From contig CAZHQG010000053.1 of the NCBI GenBank assembly GCA_964534275.1, positions 1-13,872 on the forward strand: 13,872 nt of DNA, in the 5' to 3' direction. Every line of letters starts with the position of its first letter. Positions within the stretch are counted from its first letter, which is position 1. The translations under genes were made by a program, and so were the position numbers. Positions 1 to 8,143 of this stretch are shown here, piece by piece. The DNA is from HRBIN30 sp964534275 (lineage in GTDB: Bacteria > Desulfobacterota > Binatia > HRBIN30). The notes below the pieces were generated by a model. That model did no database searches, had not been told where the DNA came from, and saw nothing but the letters and a program-made list of their open reading frames with translations.

Positions 1-2
1 CC

Positions 3-3000
3 GGCACCAGCCCGATCGAGGTGTGCGGCGATGGCCACGTGTGCGGCGCCGAGGAGTGCGACGATGGCAATACCACCAGCGGCGACGGCTGCGATTCGAA
101 CTGCACGATCACGGGTTGCGGGAACGGCGTGGTGACCACTGGAGAACAGTGCGACACGGGGAACTTCCTGGCGGTCGTCGGTAACGTGCAGAACTCGCCC
201 GATGGCAGCTTCGGTCTCGACGGCCCACAATCGCTCGCGACAAGCCCGGACGGGGCGTTCGTGTATGTCGCTTCGATCGTCGGCGATTCGGTTACGGTTC
301 TGGCACGAGACTCCGGTACGGGTGCCCTCAGCTTTGTCGAGCGTAAGCAGGACAATGTGGGCGGCGTGGACGGATTGGACGGCGCCTCGGCGGTGGCGCT
401 GAGCCCGGACGGCGCCCACGTATACGCCACCGGCTTGATGGACAACAGTGTCGCCGTGTTCTCTCGCAACCCGGCGACGGGTGCCTTGAGCTGGATCGAG
501 AGGCAGGTCAACGCCCCGGGCGTGACGGGTTTTCGCCGGCCGGCTGCGGTGGCCGTGAGCCCGGATGGCCAGCACGTGTACGTTGCCGGGTCCGACAGTG
601 ACGCGATCAACACGTTCCGCCGCGAGTCGAACCCTGCTTCGCCGAACTTCGGCCGCTTGACGTTTGTCGAAGTCCTCTTCGACAGCCCGGACCGCGGCTT
701 GAACGGAGCTGCGGCAGTAACCGTAAGCGCCGACGGTGCGCACGTGTACGTAGCAGGGCGCGACGATGCCGCCGTGGCCGTGTTCCGCCGTGATCGCATT
801 GCCTCGTCGCCGACCTTTGGCCGCCTCACGTTCGTGCATCTCCTGCGCAACGGTGTGGGTGGAGTGAGCGGGATCCGGTTTCCGGTGGCGTTGCAGCTCA
901 GCCCTGATGATCGCCACCTGTACGTTGCCGATTCGTTCGGGGCGCTGACGTTGTTCGCGCGCGACGCCAACCCGGTTAGCTCCGCCTTCGGGCAGTTGAG
1001 CTTTGTGGCGACCTGGCAAGACGGGGTGGGCGGCGCCGATGGTCTCGCAGGCGCGCGCGGTGTCGCGGTAAGCGCCGATGGCGCGCGGGTGTATGTCGCG
1101 GCTGGCGGGGAAAACGCTGTGAGTGTGTTTGCTCGTGATGCCTTGACTGGACTGCTCAACCTGATCGAGGTGAGGCGCGATGGTGTTCGGGGGGCCTCTG
1201 GCCTGGGCGGTGCCACCGCGGTGGCCGAAGCGGGCGGGCGGCACCTTTACGTTGCCGCGGAGAATACGGACAGCGTAAGTGCGTTCGCCCTGGTGCACGA
1301 TTGCTGCGGGCCGAGCTGTCAGATCGAATCGAGCGGGACCGTGTGCCGGCCGGCGCAGAACGACTGCGACGCCGCGGAAATGTGTGACGGCAATGGAGTA
1401 ACGTGCCCGGCCGACATCTCGGAACCCGACGGTACGATCTGCAATACCGGCGTACCGTGCGAGAGCACCGGCACGTGCAGCGCAGGGCAGTGCAACGGAG
1501 TGGTTCCTCAGACAGTGTGCGGCGACGGGCAAATCTGTGCAATCGAGCAGTGCGACGATGGCAATGTCATCAGCGGCGACGGCTGCGATGCGAACTGCAC
1601 GGTTACCGCTTGCGGCAACGGCGTCGTGTCCGCCGGTGAACAGTGCGACGATGGCAATCTTACCAATGGCGACGGCTGCGATGCGAACTGCACGGTTACC
1701 GCTTGCGGCAACGGCGTCGTGTCCGCCGGTGAACAGTGCGACGATGGCAATGCCGTCAATGGCGACGGCTGCGATGCGAACTGCACCGTGAGTGCCTGTG
1801 GAAACGGCGTTGCCGCCGGGGCGGAACAGTGCGACAGCGGCCTTGCCCGCCTACTTGTTCCGGTGGAGGAGGAGCGCAACAACGTGGGCGGGGTATCGAG
1901 TCTCGAGCAACCAACTGGGCTGGCGATCGATCCGAACGGGAGCCACCTGTACGTGGCCGCGCGCAGATCCCATGCGGTCGTGGTGTTCGCCCGCGATCGG
2001 GACAGCGGAGCCCTGACCTTCGTCCAAGTCAAGGAAGACGGCAGCAGCGGAGCTGTACTTGCTGGAGCCACTGGCGTGGCGGTGAGCCCGGACGGCAAAC
2101 ACGTCTACGTTACGGCGAACTTGGACGACGGCCTGACGGTGTTTACTCGAAACTCGAGCACGGGGATGCTGACGGTGCAGCAAACCCTCACGGACACCAC
2201 GGCGTCCGCTGTCGCCCTCGCCGGTGCCGCCGGAGTGGTCCTGAGCGCGGATGGAGCCCATCTCTACGTGGCTGCGGCGGACGAAGACGCAATTGCCGTC
2301 TATGCGCGAAACGCCACCACCGGGTCGCTGACGGCAGTGGAAGTCGAGCGTTCCGGAAGCGGCGGCGTGACCAACATGGCCAGTCCGTTTGCGCTGGCAC
2401 TCAGCCCGGATGGCAACCACCTCTATGTGGCAGCTCCGGGTGGCAACGGCCTCTTCTTGTTCAGCCGTAACCCCACGACGGGGCAGCTCACGTTTGTCGA
2501 GAAGAAGGTCGATGGCAGCGGAGGAGTCGACGGACTCGCCGGGGTTCGCGGGGTGGTAGTAAGCCCGGACGGCGCCCACGTGTACGCCGCGGGCACAGGC
2601 GAGAACAAGCTCGCCATCTTTGCGCGGAACACCAACTCGGCCAGCAGCGACTTCGGCAAGCTCACTTATTTGGGCGTGCTCGTCGACGGAGTTGCTGGCG
2701 TGGATGGACTCGCCGCCGTGCGCAGCGTCGTGGTCAGCACCGACGGCCGCACCGTTTACACGGGGGCCGAGACGGACGACGCCGTGGCCGTGTTCGTGCG
2801 CGACCCCAACACGGGCAGCCTGCGCTTTGTAGAAGTTGCGCGCGATGGCGTCGGCGGCATGACCGCGCTGGATGGCGTCAGAGCCGTCCTTGCAAGTCCC
2901 GACGGCCGCTTCCTGTATGCCACCGCTGGCGACGAGCGCGCGATTCAGGTTATGCAGGTCGAGCAGAGCTGCTGTCTGCCCGATTGCACCCTGCGTTCCG

Positions 3001-4142
3001 CGCTCACGGTTTGCCGACCTGCATCGGGGCCGTGCGATGTTGCGGAGACGTGCACCGGAACGGCCGGAGATTGTCCGGCAGATTCCTTTGCGGTCGCGGG
3101 CACGTCGTGCGACCTCGATGGGAGCGTGTGCACGGCGGGGAGCTGCGACGGCCTCGGGCAATGTATCGACAGCGTTCCACTGTGCGATTCGTGCCAGACC
3201 TGCGATCCGCAGCTTGGGTGCAGCGGCGCGCCCTGCACGCCGAGTTCGTCCCCCACACCTACGCTGACACTGTCCCCGACACCCACACCGACAGAGACGA
3301 ACACGGCCACACCCACCGATACGGCCGCACCGCCTCCCTCGTCGGCGCCGACGGATACGGCAACTCGGACCCTCACCGCGACCGCAACTCCTTCCCCAGC
3401 GCAAAGCCAGTCGCCGACGACCACGCAAACGCCTACCCAGGCGCCCACAACCACAGAAACCTCGACTGCGACTCCTACGATTACGAGCACGGCTGCGGGT
3501 ACAGCGACACCGTCAGGCACGCGAACACCGACCGGCACCCCGACGCGCACACCGGTTCCTGTTCTGTCTTCCACCCCGACGCCGTCGGTATCCCCCACGC
3601 CGACGCTGGTGGGGCCCGTGGTAGCGTGTCCGCCTGTAGCGCAGCCTGGTTGCGACGTTCCACGGCGCAGCAAGCTGGTGGTTTCTAACGGTCTTGTGGA
3701 CGACCAAAACAGCGTGGAGATGGTGCTGTGGCGCGGACGCCCACGACGAGGCCCGAGTGCCTTTGGCAATCCGCTTGGGACTACGAGCACGCTGGTTTGC
3801 GTGTACGACAACCGCGGGCTGGTGTTGGAGCTGGTGGTTCCTCCAGGAGCGCACTGGAGCGAGCTTGGGCAGCGGGGCTTTACGTACGCTGATCCATCAG
3901 GCAGCGCTGCTGGCGTGCGGAACATGACCCTTCAGCGCCGTGCAGGTTGGATCGTGGAGCACGAAACCACGATCGACCTGAAGGCAAGCGGAGCCAGAGT
4001 GCCGAATGTACCACTGCCGTTGCATGGGCCGGTCACAGTGCAAGTACGGAACGACACCACGGCGGTGTGTTTTGGAGACACGTTCATGGGCAGCGATGTC
4101 CGAACGAATGCGTCGCTCCTGTTCCGCGGAGTGCGCCGCTGA
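3..4142 (+). CDS. Giant secreted or surface protein with two beta-propellers nested in cysteine-rich repeats (5' end outside window)
   Basis: The frame is open to the left edge, so the start is missing; residues are counted from the GTG at 21. Domain order: a DUF4215-type repeat (CGDG..CDDGN..GDGCD..C, about 1-47); propeller 1 (48-425); a CC.PSC and disintegrin-like Cys segment (428-495); three more DUF4215 repeats (500-607); propeller 2 (608-982); a second CC/disintegrin-like segment (984-1070); a Thr/Pro-rich stalk (1074-1197); and a C-terminal domain (1198-1373). Each propeller has seven S(P/A)DG..(V/L)Y motifs, at 75, 128, 180, 236, 294, 351, 404 and 637, 689, 742, 795, 848, 906, 959. The blades resemble lactonase/YVTN-type propellers, a fold usually used for binding. 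The many cysteines and the stalk suggest disulfides and export. No catalytic site is evident and the function is unknown. A GH5 lipoprotein gene follows in the same direction. Confidence is high for the gene and domains, low for function. Confidence 0.9.
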   Translation, partial: GTSPIEVCGDGHVCGAEECDDGNTTSGDGCDSNCTITGCGNGVVTTGEQCDTGNFLAVVGNVQNSPDGSFGLDGPQSLATSPDGAFVYVASIVGDSVTVLARDSGTGALSFVERKQDNVGGVDGLDGASAVALSPDGAHVYATGLMDNSVAVFSRNPATGALSWIERQVNAPGVTGFRRPAAVAVSPDGQHVYVAGSDSDAINTFRRESNPASPNFGRLTFVEVLFDSPDRGLNGAAAVTVSADGAHVYVAGRDDAAVAVFRRDRIASSPTFGRLTFVHLLRNGVGGVSGIRFPVALQLSPDDRHLYVADSFGALTLFARDANPVSSAFGQLSFVATWQDGVGGADGLAGARGVAVSADGARVYVAAGGENAVSVFARDALTGLLNLIEVRRDGVRGASGLGGATAVAEAGGRHLYVAAENTDSVSAFALVHDCCGPSCQIESSGTVCRPAQNDCDAAEMCDGNGVTCPADISEPDGTICNTGVPCESTGTCSAGQCNGVVPQTVCGDGQICAIEQCDDGNVISGDGCDANCTVTACGNGVVSAGEQCDDGNLTNGDGCDANCTVTACGNGVVSAGEQCDDGNAVNGDGCDANCTVSACGNGVAAGAEQCDSGLARLLVPVEEERNNVGGVSSLEQPTGLAIDPNGSHLYVAARRSHAVVVFARDRDSGALTFVQVKEDGSSGAVLAGATGVAVSPDGKHVYVTANLDDGLTVFTRNSSTGMLTVQQTLTDTTASAVALAGAAGVVLSADGAHLYVAAADEDAIAVYARNATTGSLTAVEVERSGSGGVTNMASPFALALSPDGNHLYVAAPGGNGLFLFSRNPTTGQLTFVEKKVDGSGGVDGLAGVRGVVVSPDGAHVYAAGTGENKLAIFARNTNSASSDFGKLTYLGVLVDGVAGVDGLAAVRSVVVSTDGRTVYTGAETDDAVAVFVRDPNTGSLRFVEVARDGVGGMTALDGVRAVLASPDGRFLYATAGDERAIQVMQVEQSCCLPDCTLRSALTVCRPASGPCDVAETCTGTAGDCPADSFAVAGTSCDLDGSVCTAGSCDGLGQCIDSVPLCDSCQTCDPQLGCSGAPCTPSSSPTPTLTLSPTPTPTETNTATPTDTAAPPPSSAPTDTATRTLTATATPSPAQSQSPTTTQTPTQAPTTTETSTATPTITSTAAGTATPSGTRTPTGTPTRTPVPVLSSTPTPSVSPTPTLVGPVVACPPVAQPGCDVPRRSKLVVSNGLVDDQNSVEMVLWRGRPRRGPSAFGNPLGTTSTLVCVYDNRGLVLELVVPPGAHWSELGQRGFTYADPSGSAAGVRNMTLQRRAGWIVEHETTIDLKASGARVPNVPLPLHGPVTVQVRNDTTAVCFGDTFMGSDVRTNASLLFRGVRR
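1575..1786 (+). repeat. In-frame 93-bp tandem repeat encoding cysteine-rich units
   Basis: Bases 1575-1658 and 1668-1751 are identical over 84 bases at a period of 93 bases (31 codons). A third copy starts at 1761 and matches for 26 bases before diverging. The units encode GDGCDANC..CGNGVVSAGEQCDDGN repeats. Identity at third codon positions points to a recent duplication or gene conversion rather than protein selection alone. Confidence 0.9.
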
Positions 4143-4193
4143 GGTCAGGAGGAGGCTGGCACCCGTCGCAACTTCCACACCGCACGACGAATC

Positions 4194-4209
4194 GTAGGGG
4201 AGAGTCCCC
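4194..4209 (+). other. Short hairpin with GTAG foot between the two surface genes
   Basis: GGGGA (4197-4201), loop GAG and TCCCC (4205-4209) form a perfect 5-bp stem whose first G completes a GTAG at 4194-4197. No T-tract follows, so it is a poor intrinsic terminator. The shape weakly recalls the REP hairpin at 13822-13846 but is far shorter and may be chance. Confidence 0.3.
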
Positions 4210-4280
4210 GCACTGTGCCCAGTACGTGGACGGAGGGGTGCGTTGGCAGAGAGGAGAGCGTGTGCAATGGGACGGGGTGG

Positions 4281-5846
4281 ATGTCCACCGCACGAACCAC
4301 GGGGAGGTTCTGGCGACCGGCCACTGACCGGCTGAGCGCGCTCGTGCTGTACGCTGCACTCGTGCTTTTGCCAGGCGGCTTCTTGGTGGGCTGTGGTGAC
4401 GATGGGGAGTCGCTGGTGGACGCGCCAGAGGTTCCGTCGGGCCGCCACGCCGCATTCGTAACCGACGCGGAGGGCCGAGCGCTCTTGCTTCGCGGCATGA
4501 ACGTGAGTGGTTCGGCGAAGGACGACCCGCAAAGGATGCCTTGGGTCCATGCCGAAGACTTGGTCCGTTTGCGCCAATGGGGCTTCAATGCAGTACGCTT
4601 TCTGATCTTTTGGGACGCCATCGAACCCCAGCCCGGGGAGTACGATCGTGGATACCTGGAGCGGGTGCGCGAGCGCCTCGATTGGTGTGCAGCAGCGGGG
4701 CTGTGGGTGATTCTCGACATGCATCAGGATGTTTACGGAAAGTTTGCGTTTGACGGAAAGCCGTTGGGATTCGACGGAGCTCCTTCATGGGCAGCGCGCA
4801 CAGATGGGCTGCCGCACCAGATCATCGAACCCTGGGCGCTGACGTACCTGCAGCCAGGCGTGCGCCGCGCGTTCGACAATTTTTGGGCGGAAAGTGGACC
4901 GCATGCGGATGTGCAACAGCACTACATTGCCATGTGGCAAGTGGTGGCGGAGTTCTTTCGCGGCCATCCGGCGTTGCTGGGGTACGATTTGATGAACGAG
5001 CCGTTTGCGGGCACAGCTGCTGCGGCGCAATGGGGCCCGTTGCGCGTGGGCGACCCGGAACGGTCGCGCGCCTTCGAACAAACGCTCTTTCGCCGGTTTT
5101 ACTTGCGCCTCATCGCGGCATTGCGTGCGGTCGATGCGGATACGTGGATCTTTTACGAGCCACTGGCGCTGCCGGCAAACAACGGCGGGCCATCGTATAT
5201 CGGGAAGCTGGCGGATCCGCGCCCTGGGGAGCCGCGCTTGGTCTACGCTCCCCACCTTTATGCGATCGAGCCCGAGTTGAACAACCGCTTCGACCCCGAC
5301 GTGACGCCGGAGATGGACGCGTGGCATCGCCAGCGCCGCCGCGAAATGGAGGAACTCGCGGAGCCAATGGTGGTGGGTGAAGTCGGCTTGCCGTGGAACG
5401 CTGGCGGCGACCCGTTGGCGTACCTTCGCAAATCGCTGGCAGTGGTCGACGACGTGGCCAGTGGCTGGCTGTACTGGTCGTACGACCCCGGTTCCTGGGG
5501 CCCAGTGGTGGGGAGCGAACGGCGGGAAACCCCGTTGGTCGATGTGCTGGTGCAGCCGTTTGCGCACCGCGTAGCCGGGCGTCCACTGATGTTTCGTTAC
5601 GACTGGACCACGCGCCGCTACGAGCTGGAATTTGTCGATGATCCACGGATCGCTGCGCCGACGGAAGTGTTCGTTCCGGAGGCACGCCTCTATCCCCAAG
5701 GTTGGCGGTATCTGGTCGATGGTCGCGATGGCGCTGCCCGTGGAGAGTGGGACGCTCGATCGCAGATTTTGCGCCTGGAATTGTCGCACCGTCGTGGCGT
5801 GCACCGGATCGTGATCGAACCTGCACCGGCCAATCCTGGGAGTTGA
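4281..5846 (+). CDS. Glycoside hydrolase family 5 lipoprotein, endoglycoceramidase-like
   Basis: From the ATG at 4281 this is a 521-residue protein. An Arg-containing N-terminus and a hydrophobic stretch end in the lipobox LVGC (Cys38), so it should be a lipid-anchored envelope protein. The catalytic (beta/alpha)8 domain runs from about 55 to 400. It shows LLLRGMNVSG near the start, the DMHQDVYG motif (His148), the acid/base Glu240 in YDLMNEP and the nucleophile Glu367 in VVGEVGLPW. A beta-sandwich-like tail of about 110 residues matches the C-terminal domain of endoglycoceramidase-type GH5 enzymes. The family cleaves beta-glycosidic bonds in glycolipids or sterol glucosides; the actual substrate here is inferred. 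Alternative starts are the GTG at 4260, with AGGAG just upstream, and the GTG at 4215, which would make the signal peptide too long. The gene lies 138 bases after the propeller gene on the same strand and may be co-transcribed with it. Confidence 0.88.
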   Translation: MSTARTTGRFWRPATDRLSALVLYAALVLLPGGFLVGCGDDGESLVDAPEVPSGRHAAFVTDAEGRALLLRGMNVSGSAKDDPQRMPWVHAEDLVRLRQWGFNAVRFLIFWDAIEPQPGEYDRGYLERVRERLDWCAAAGLWVILDMHQDVYGKFAFDGKPLGFDGAPSWAARTDGLPHQIIEPWALTYLQPGVRRAFDNFWAESGPHADVQQHYIAMWQVVAEFFRGHPALLGYDLMNEPFAGTAAAAQWGPLRVGDPERSRAFEQTLFRRFYLRLIAALRAVDADTWIFYEPLALPANNGGPSYIGKLADPRPGEPRLVYAPHLYAIEPELNNRFDPDVTPEMDAWHRQRRREMEELAEPMVVGEVGLPWNAGGDPLAYLRKSLAVVDDVASGWLYWSYDPGSWGPVVGSERRETPLVDVLVQPFAHRVAGRPLMFRYDWTTRRYELEFVDDPRIAAPTEVFVPEARLYPQGWRYLVDGRDGAARGEWDARSQILRLELSHRRGVHRIVIEPAPANPGS

Positions 5847-6111
5847 TTCGCGGGTTTCGCCGGCCAGTGGCCCGTAGCGCCTGGATTTGCCACCCGAGCC
5901 ACCGCTGGAGCCCTCGCGAAGCAGTTTCCGTCGAAACCATCTGGAAGCCGCGGGCGCTCTGCGACGTCGCTGAAGCGCTCCGTTGCGGCTTAGCCTCCAG
6001 TGGGGGCGTAGGGATGTTCCTTGACGGCTGCGGGCTCGGTTGGTAGCAGTTGCCAGCTCAGGTGTCTGGGTGCCGGCGCGTAGTCGGAATCCAGCACCAG
6101 GACGTGAACGA
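5847..6111. other. Intergenic region before tRNA-Val
   Basis: I see no convincing gene in these 265 bases; the frames that cross it have no recognisable protein. A perfect 10-base palindrome GCGACGTCGC lies at 5961-5970, flanked by GCGCT and AGCGC, and could form an imperfect hairpin downstream of the GH5 gene. No T-tract follows it. Confidence 0.5.
6021..6049 (+). promoter_or_regulatory. Candidate promoter for tRNA-Val and possibly thrS
   Basis: TTGACG (6021-6026) is close to a sigma-70 -35 box. Seventeen bases later lies TAGCAG (6044-6049), a weak -10 match (T, A and the fifth-position A). It would leave a leader of roughly 60 bases before the tRNA. This is seen by eye only. Confidence 0.25.
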
Positions 6112-6183
6112 AGGCACGTAGCTCAGTGGGAGAGCGCTTCCTTGACGCGGAAGAGGTCGGCGGTTCAATCCCGCCCGTGCCTA
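6112..6183 (+). tRNA. tRNA-Val (anticodon GAC)
   Basis: The 72 bases fold as a full cloverleaf. The acceptor stem is AGGCACG with CGTGCCT (7 bp) and discriminator A. T8 and A9 are followed by D-stem GCTC/GAGC. The anticodon stem CTTCC/GGAAG holds loop TTGACGC, giving anticodon GAC, which reads valine GUC/GUU codons. The variable region is AGGTC, and the T-stem GGCGG/CCGCC holds loop TTCAATC. CCA is not encoded and must be added after transcription. thrS begins 26 bases downstream, across a TTTCCC and six-T stretch. Confidence 0.96.
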
Positions 6184-6209
6184 TTTCCCTTTTTTAACGG
6201 CCGATACCG

Positions 6210-8114
6210 ATGCAAGTGACCTATCCCGACGAAACCGTATCGCACTTCGAGGCGCCCGTGACTGCTCGCGAAGCGCTTGCAGCGAAGGGTCTCCTGCGAA
6301 GTGACGTTGTTGCGGCCAAGGTCGATGGTCAGGTCGTGGACCTGAGCCGCCCGCTCGAACGCGACTGCCGGGTCGAGCCCGTGGTGGCCAGCAGCCCGGA
6401 GGGGCTCGAAGTGATCCGCCACTCGTCCGCGCACCTCATGGCGCAAGCGGTGAAACGGCTGTTTCCCGAGACCCAGGTGACCATTGGCCCCGTGATCGAA
6501 AACGGCTTTTACTACGACTTCAGCCGTCAGCAGGCCTTCACCCCGGAGGACTTGGAGCGCATCGAGGCGGTGATGCGAGAGATCATCCGGGCAAACTATC
6601 CGATCGAGCGCGAGGAGTGGCCAAAGCAGCAAGCGATCGAGTTTTTCCGCCAGCAAGGCGAGCACTACAAGGTCGAGATTATCGAGGGCATCCCGGATCC
6701 AGTGGTCTCTGTGTACCGGCAAGGTGAGTTCACGGATCTTTGCCGCGGCCCCCACGTACCCTCGACGGGAGCCATCCCCGCGGTGAAGCTGACGAGCGTG
6801 GCCGGGGCGTATTGGCGGGGCGACGCACGCAACGAAATGTTGCAGCGCATTTACGGCACGGCTTGGGCGAGTCAAAAAGACCTCGATGCCTACCTGAAAA
6901 AATTGGAAGAAGCGCGGCAGCGCGATCATCGGCGCCTCGGGCAACAGCTTGACTTGTTCTCGTTGCACCCGATTTCGCCAGGCTCGCCGTTTTTCCATCC
7001 GAAGGGCGCCATCGTGTACAACCTCCTCGTGCAGTTCATCCGTGCGTTGTACCGGCGTTACGGGTACAGCGAGGTCATTACGCCGCTGATCTTCAAAACC
7101 GAACTTTGGAAAACCTCCGGCCACTACGACGCGTTTCGCGACGACATGTTTCTCATGCAGGTGGACGAGGAAGAATACGGCATCAAGCCGATGAATTGTC
7201 CCGGCCATTGTTACCTGTTTGCCACCCGAAAGTACTCGTATCGCGATTTGCCCATCCGGTTTGCGGATTTCAGCCGGTTGCATCGGCTGGAGCCTTCGGG
7301 CACCCTGACGGGCCTCACGCGGGTGCGTTCCATGGCCCAGGACGATGCCCACATCTTTTGTACTCCGGAACAAATGGATGCGGAGTTGGACCATTTCGTT
7401 GCCATGACCCGCGAGGTGTACCAGGCATTTGGCTTCGACGACGTGCGCGTGAGCGTGCAGACCCGGCCGGAGAAATTCCTCGGCCGTTTGGAGCTGTGGG
7501 AACGCGCCGAAGCCGCGTTGCTGCGCGTTGCCGAGCGGACGGGCTATCCAGTGGTGACCTTACCCGGCGAGGGAGCGTTTTACGGGCCGAAGATCGGCTT
7601 TGACGTGCGCGATGTGCTGGACCGTTCGTGGACTCTTGCCACCGTGCAAATCGACTGTGCCATGCCCGAGCGGTTTTCTTTGGAATACACCACTCCGGCG
7701 GGAACGCCGGCGACGCCGGTGATGTTGCATCGTGCGGTTCTCGGTTCTTTGGAGCGGTTCATTGCGTTGCTGATCGAGCACACTGGAGGCGATTTGCCTG
7801 CATGGCTCGCACCTGTTCAAGTGCGCATCCTGACTCTCACGGAGCGGCAGGAAGCCTACGGCCGTGAAATTCGTGACAAGTTGCATCAGGCGGGGTGGCG
7901 GGTCGAGCTCGACGATCGGAACGAAAAACTGGGCTACAAAATTCGCGAAGCACAGCTTCTAAAAATCCCGTACGTGCTGGTGGTTGGGGACCGCGAAGCT
8001 GCAGAGGGGAAAGTTGCTCCCCGTACGCGACGACAAGGAGCGGAGCCGGCCGTGTCGTTGGAGTCGTTCATCGAACGTTTGCGCCAGGAGGCAGCACCTC
8101 CGGTTCCCCTGTAA
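6210..8114 (+). CDS. thrS: Threonyl-tRNA synthetase
   Basis: This class II synthetase charges tRNA-Thr with threonine in the cytoplasm. The 634-residue length is normal for the full bacterial form. It has an N-terminal TGS domain (about 1-60), the HxxxH editing domain (HSSAHLMAQAVK and NGFYYDF, about 65-225), a catalytic core with motifs MNCPGH, FSRLHRLEPSGTLTGL.RVR and LHRAVLGSLERF, and the C-terminal anticodon-binding domain from about 535. The zinc ligands are visible as Cys330, His381 and His507, each offset by four from the E. coli residues. The ATG at 6210 gives the expected TGS start but has no Shine-Dalgarno. The gene lies 26 bases after tRNA-Val and 29 bases before rpmI. The editing domain is present, so this is not a truncated form. 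Confidence 0.98.
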   Translation: MQVTYPDETVSHFEAPVTAREALAAKGLLRSDVVAAKVDGQVVDLSRPLERDCRVEPVVASSPEGLEVIRHSSAHLMAQAVKRLFPETQVTIGPVIENGFYYDFSRQQAFTPEDLERIEAVMREIIRANYPIEREEWPKQQAIEFFRQQGEHYKVEIIEGIPDPVVSVYRQGEFTDLCRGPHVPSTGAIPAVKLTSVAGAYWRGDARNEMLQRIYGTAWASQKDLDAYLKKLEEARQRDHRRLGQQLDLFSLHPISPGSPFFHPKGAIVYNLLVQFIRALYRRYGYSEVITPLIFKTELWKTSGHYDAFRDDMFLMQVDEEEYGIKPMNCPGHCYLFATRKYSYRDLPIRFADFSRLHRLEPSGTLTGLTRVRSMAQDDAHIFCTPEQMDAELDHFVAMTREVYQAFGFDDVRVSVQTRPEKFLGRLELWERAEAALLRVAERTGYPVVTLPGEGAFYGPKIGFDVRDVLDRSWTLATVQIDCAMPERFSLEYTTPAGTPATPVMLHRAVLGSLERFIALLIEHTGGDLPAWLAPVQVRILTLTERQEAYGREIRDKLHQAGWRVELDDRNEKLGYKIREAQLLKIPYVLVVGDREAAEGKVAPRTRRQGAEPAVSLESFIERLRQEAAPPVPL

Positions 8115-8143
8115 GGAAGAGCATCGAAGCGAAAGGAGAAGCC

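Noticed and set aside
1575..1786. Regular direct repeats as a CRISPR array
   Set aside because: The 93-base period has 9-base variable parts, keeps the reading frame and encodes a known Cys-rich unit; there are no cas genes.
1851..3428. 525-codon open frame on the minus strand
   Set aside because: It is antisense to the second propeller and rich in Arg/Gly/His with no domain pattern. The plus strand has regular blades and cysteines, so this is a GC-driven shadow.
2945..3925. 326-codon minus-strand frame rich in Val/Gly repeats
   Set aside because: The repeats are the reverse complement of the Thr/Pro stalk codons of the plus-strand gene.
3897..4724. 275-codon minus-strand frame crossing the gap between the surface genes
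   Set aside because: It spans two well-supported plus-strand genes and their gap, and shows no family motif.
6112..6183. tRNA-Val as an integration site for a mobile element
   Set aside because: There is no integrase nearby and no repeat of the tRNA 3' end elsewhere in the window; thrS follows at once.
6184..6209. T-box riboswitch before thrS
   Set aside because: Only 26 bases separate the tRNA and thrS. There is no room for a specifier stem or antiterminator and no T-box sequence.
6165..7394. 409-codon minus-strand frame
   Set aside because: It is antisense to tRNA-Val and to thrS, whose zinc ligands and motifs are intact.
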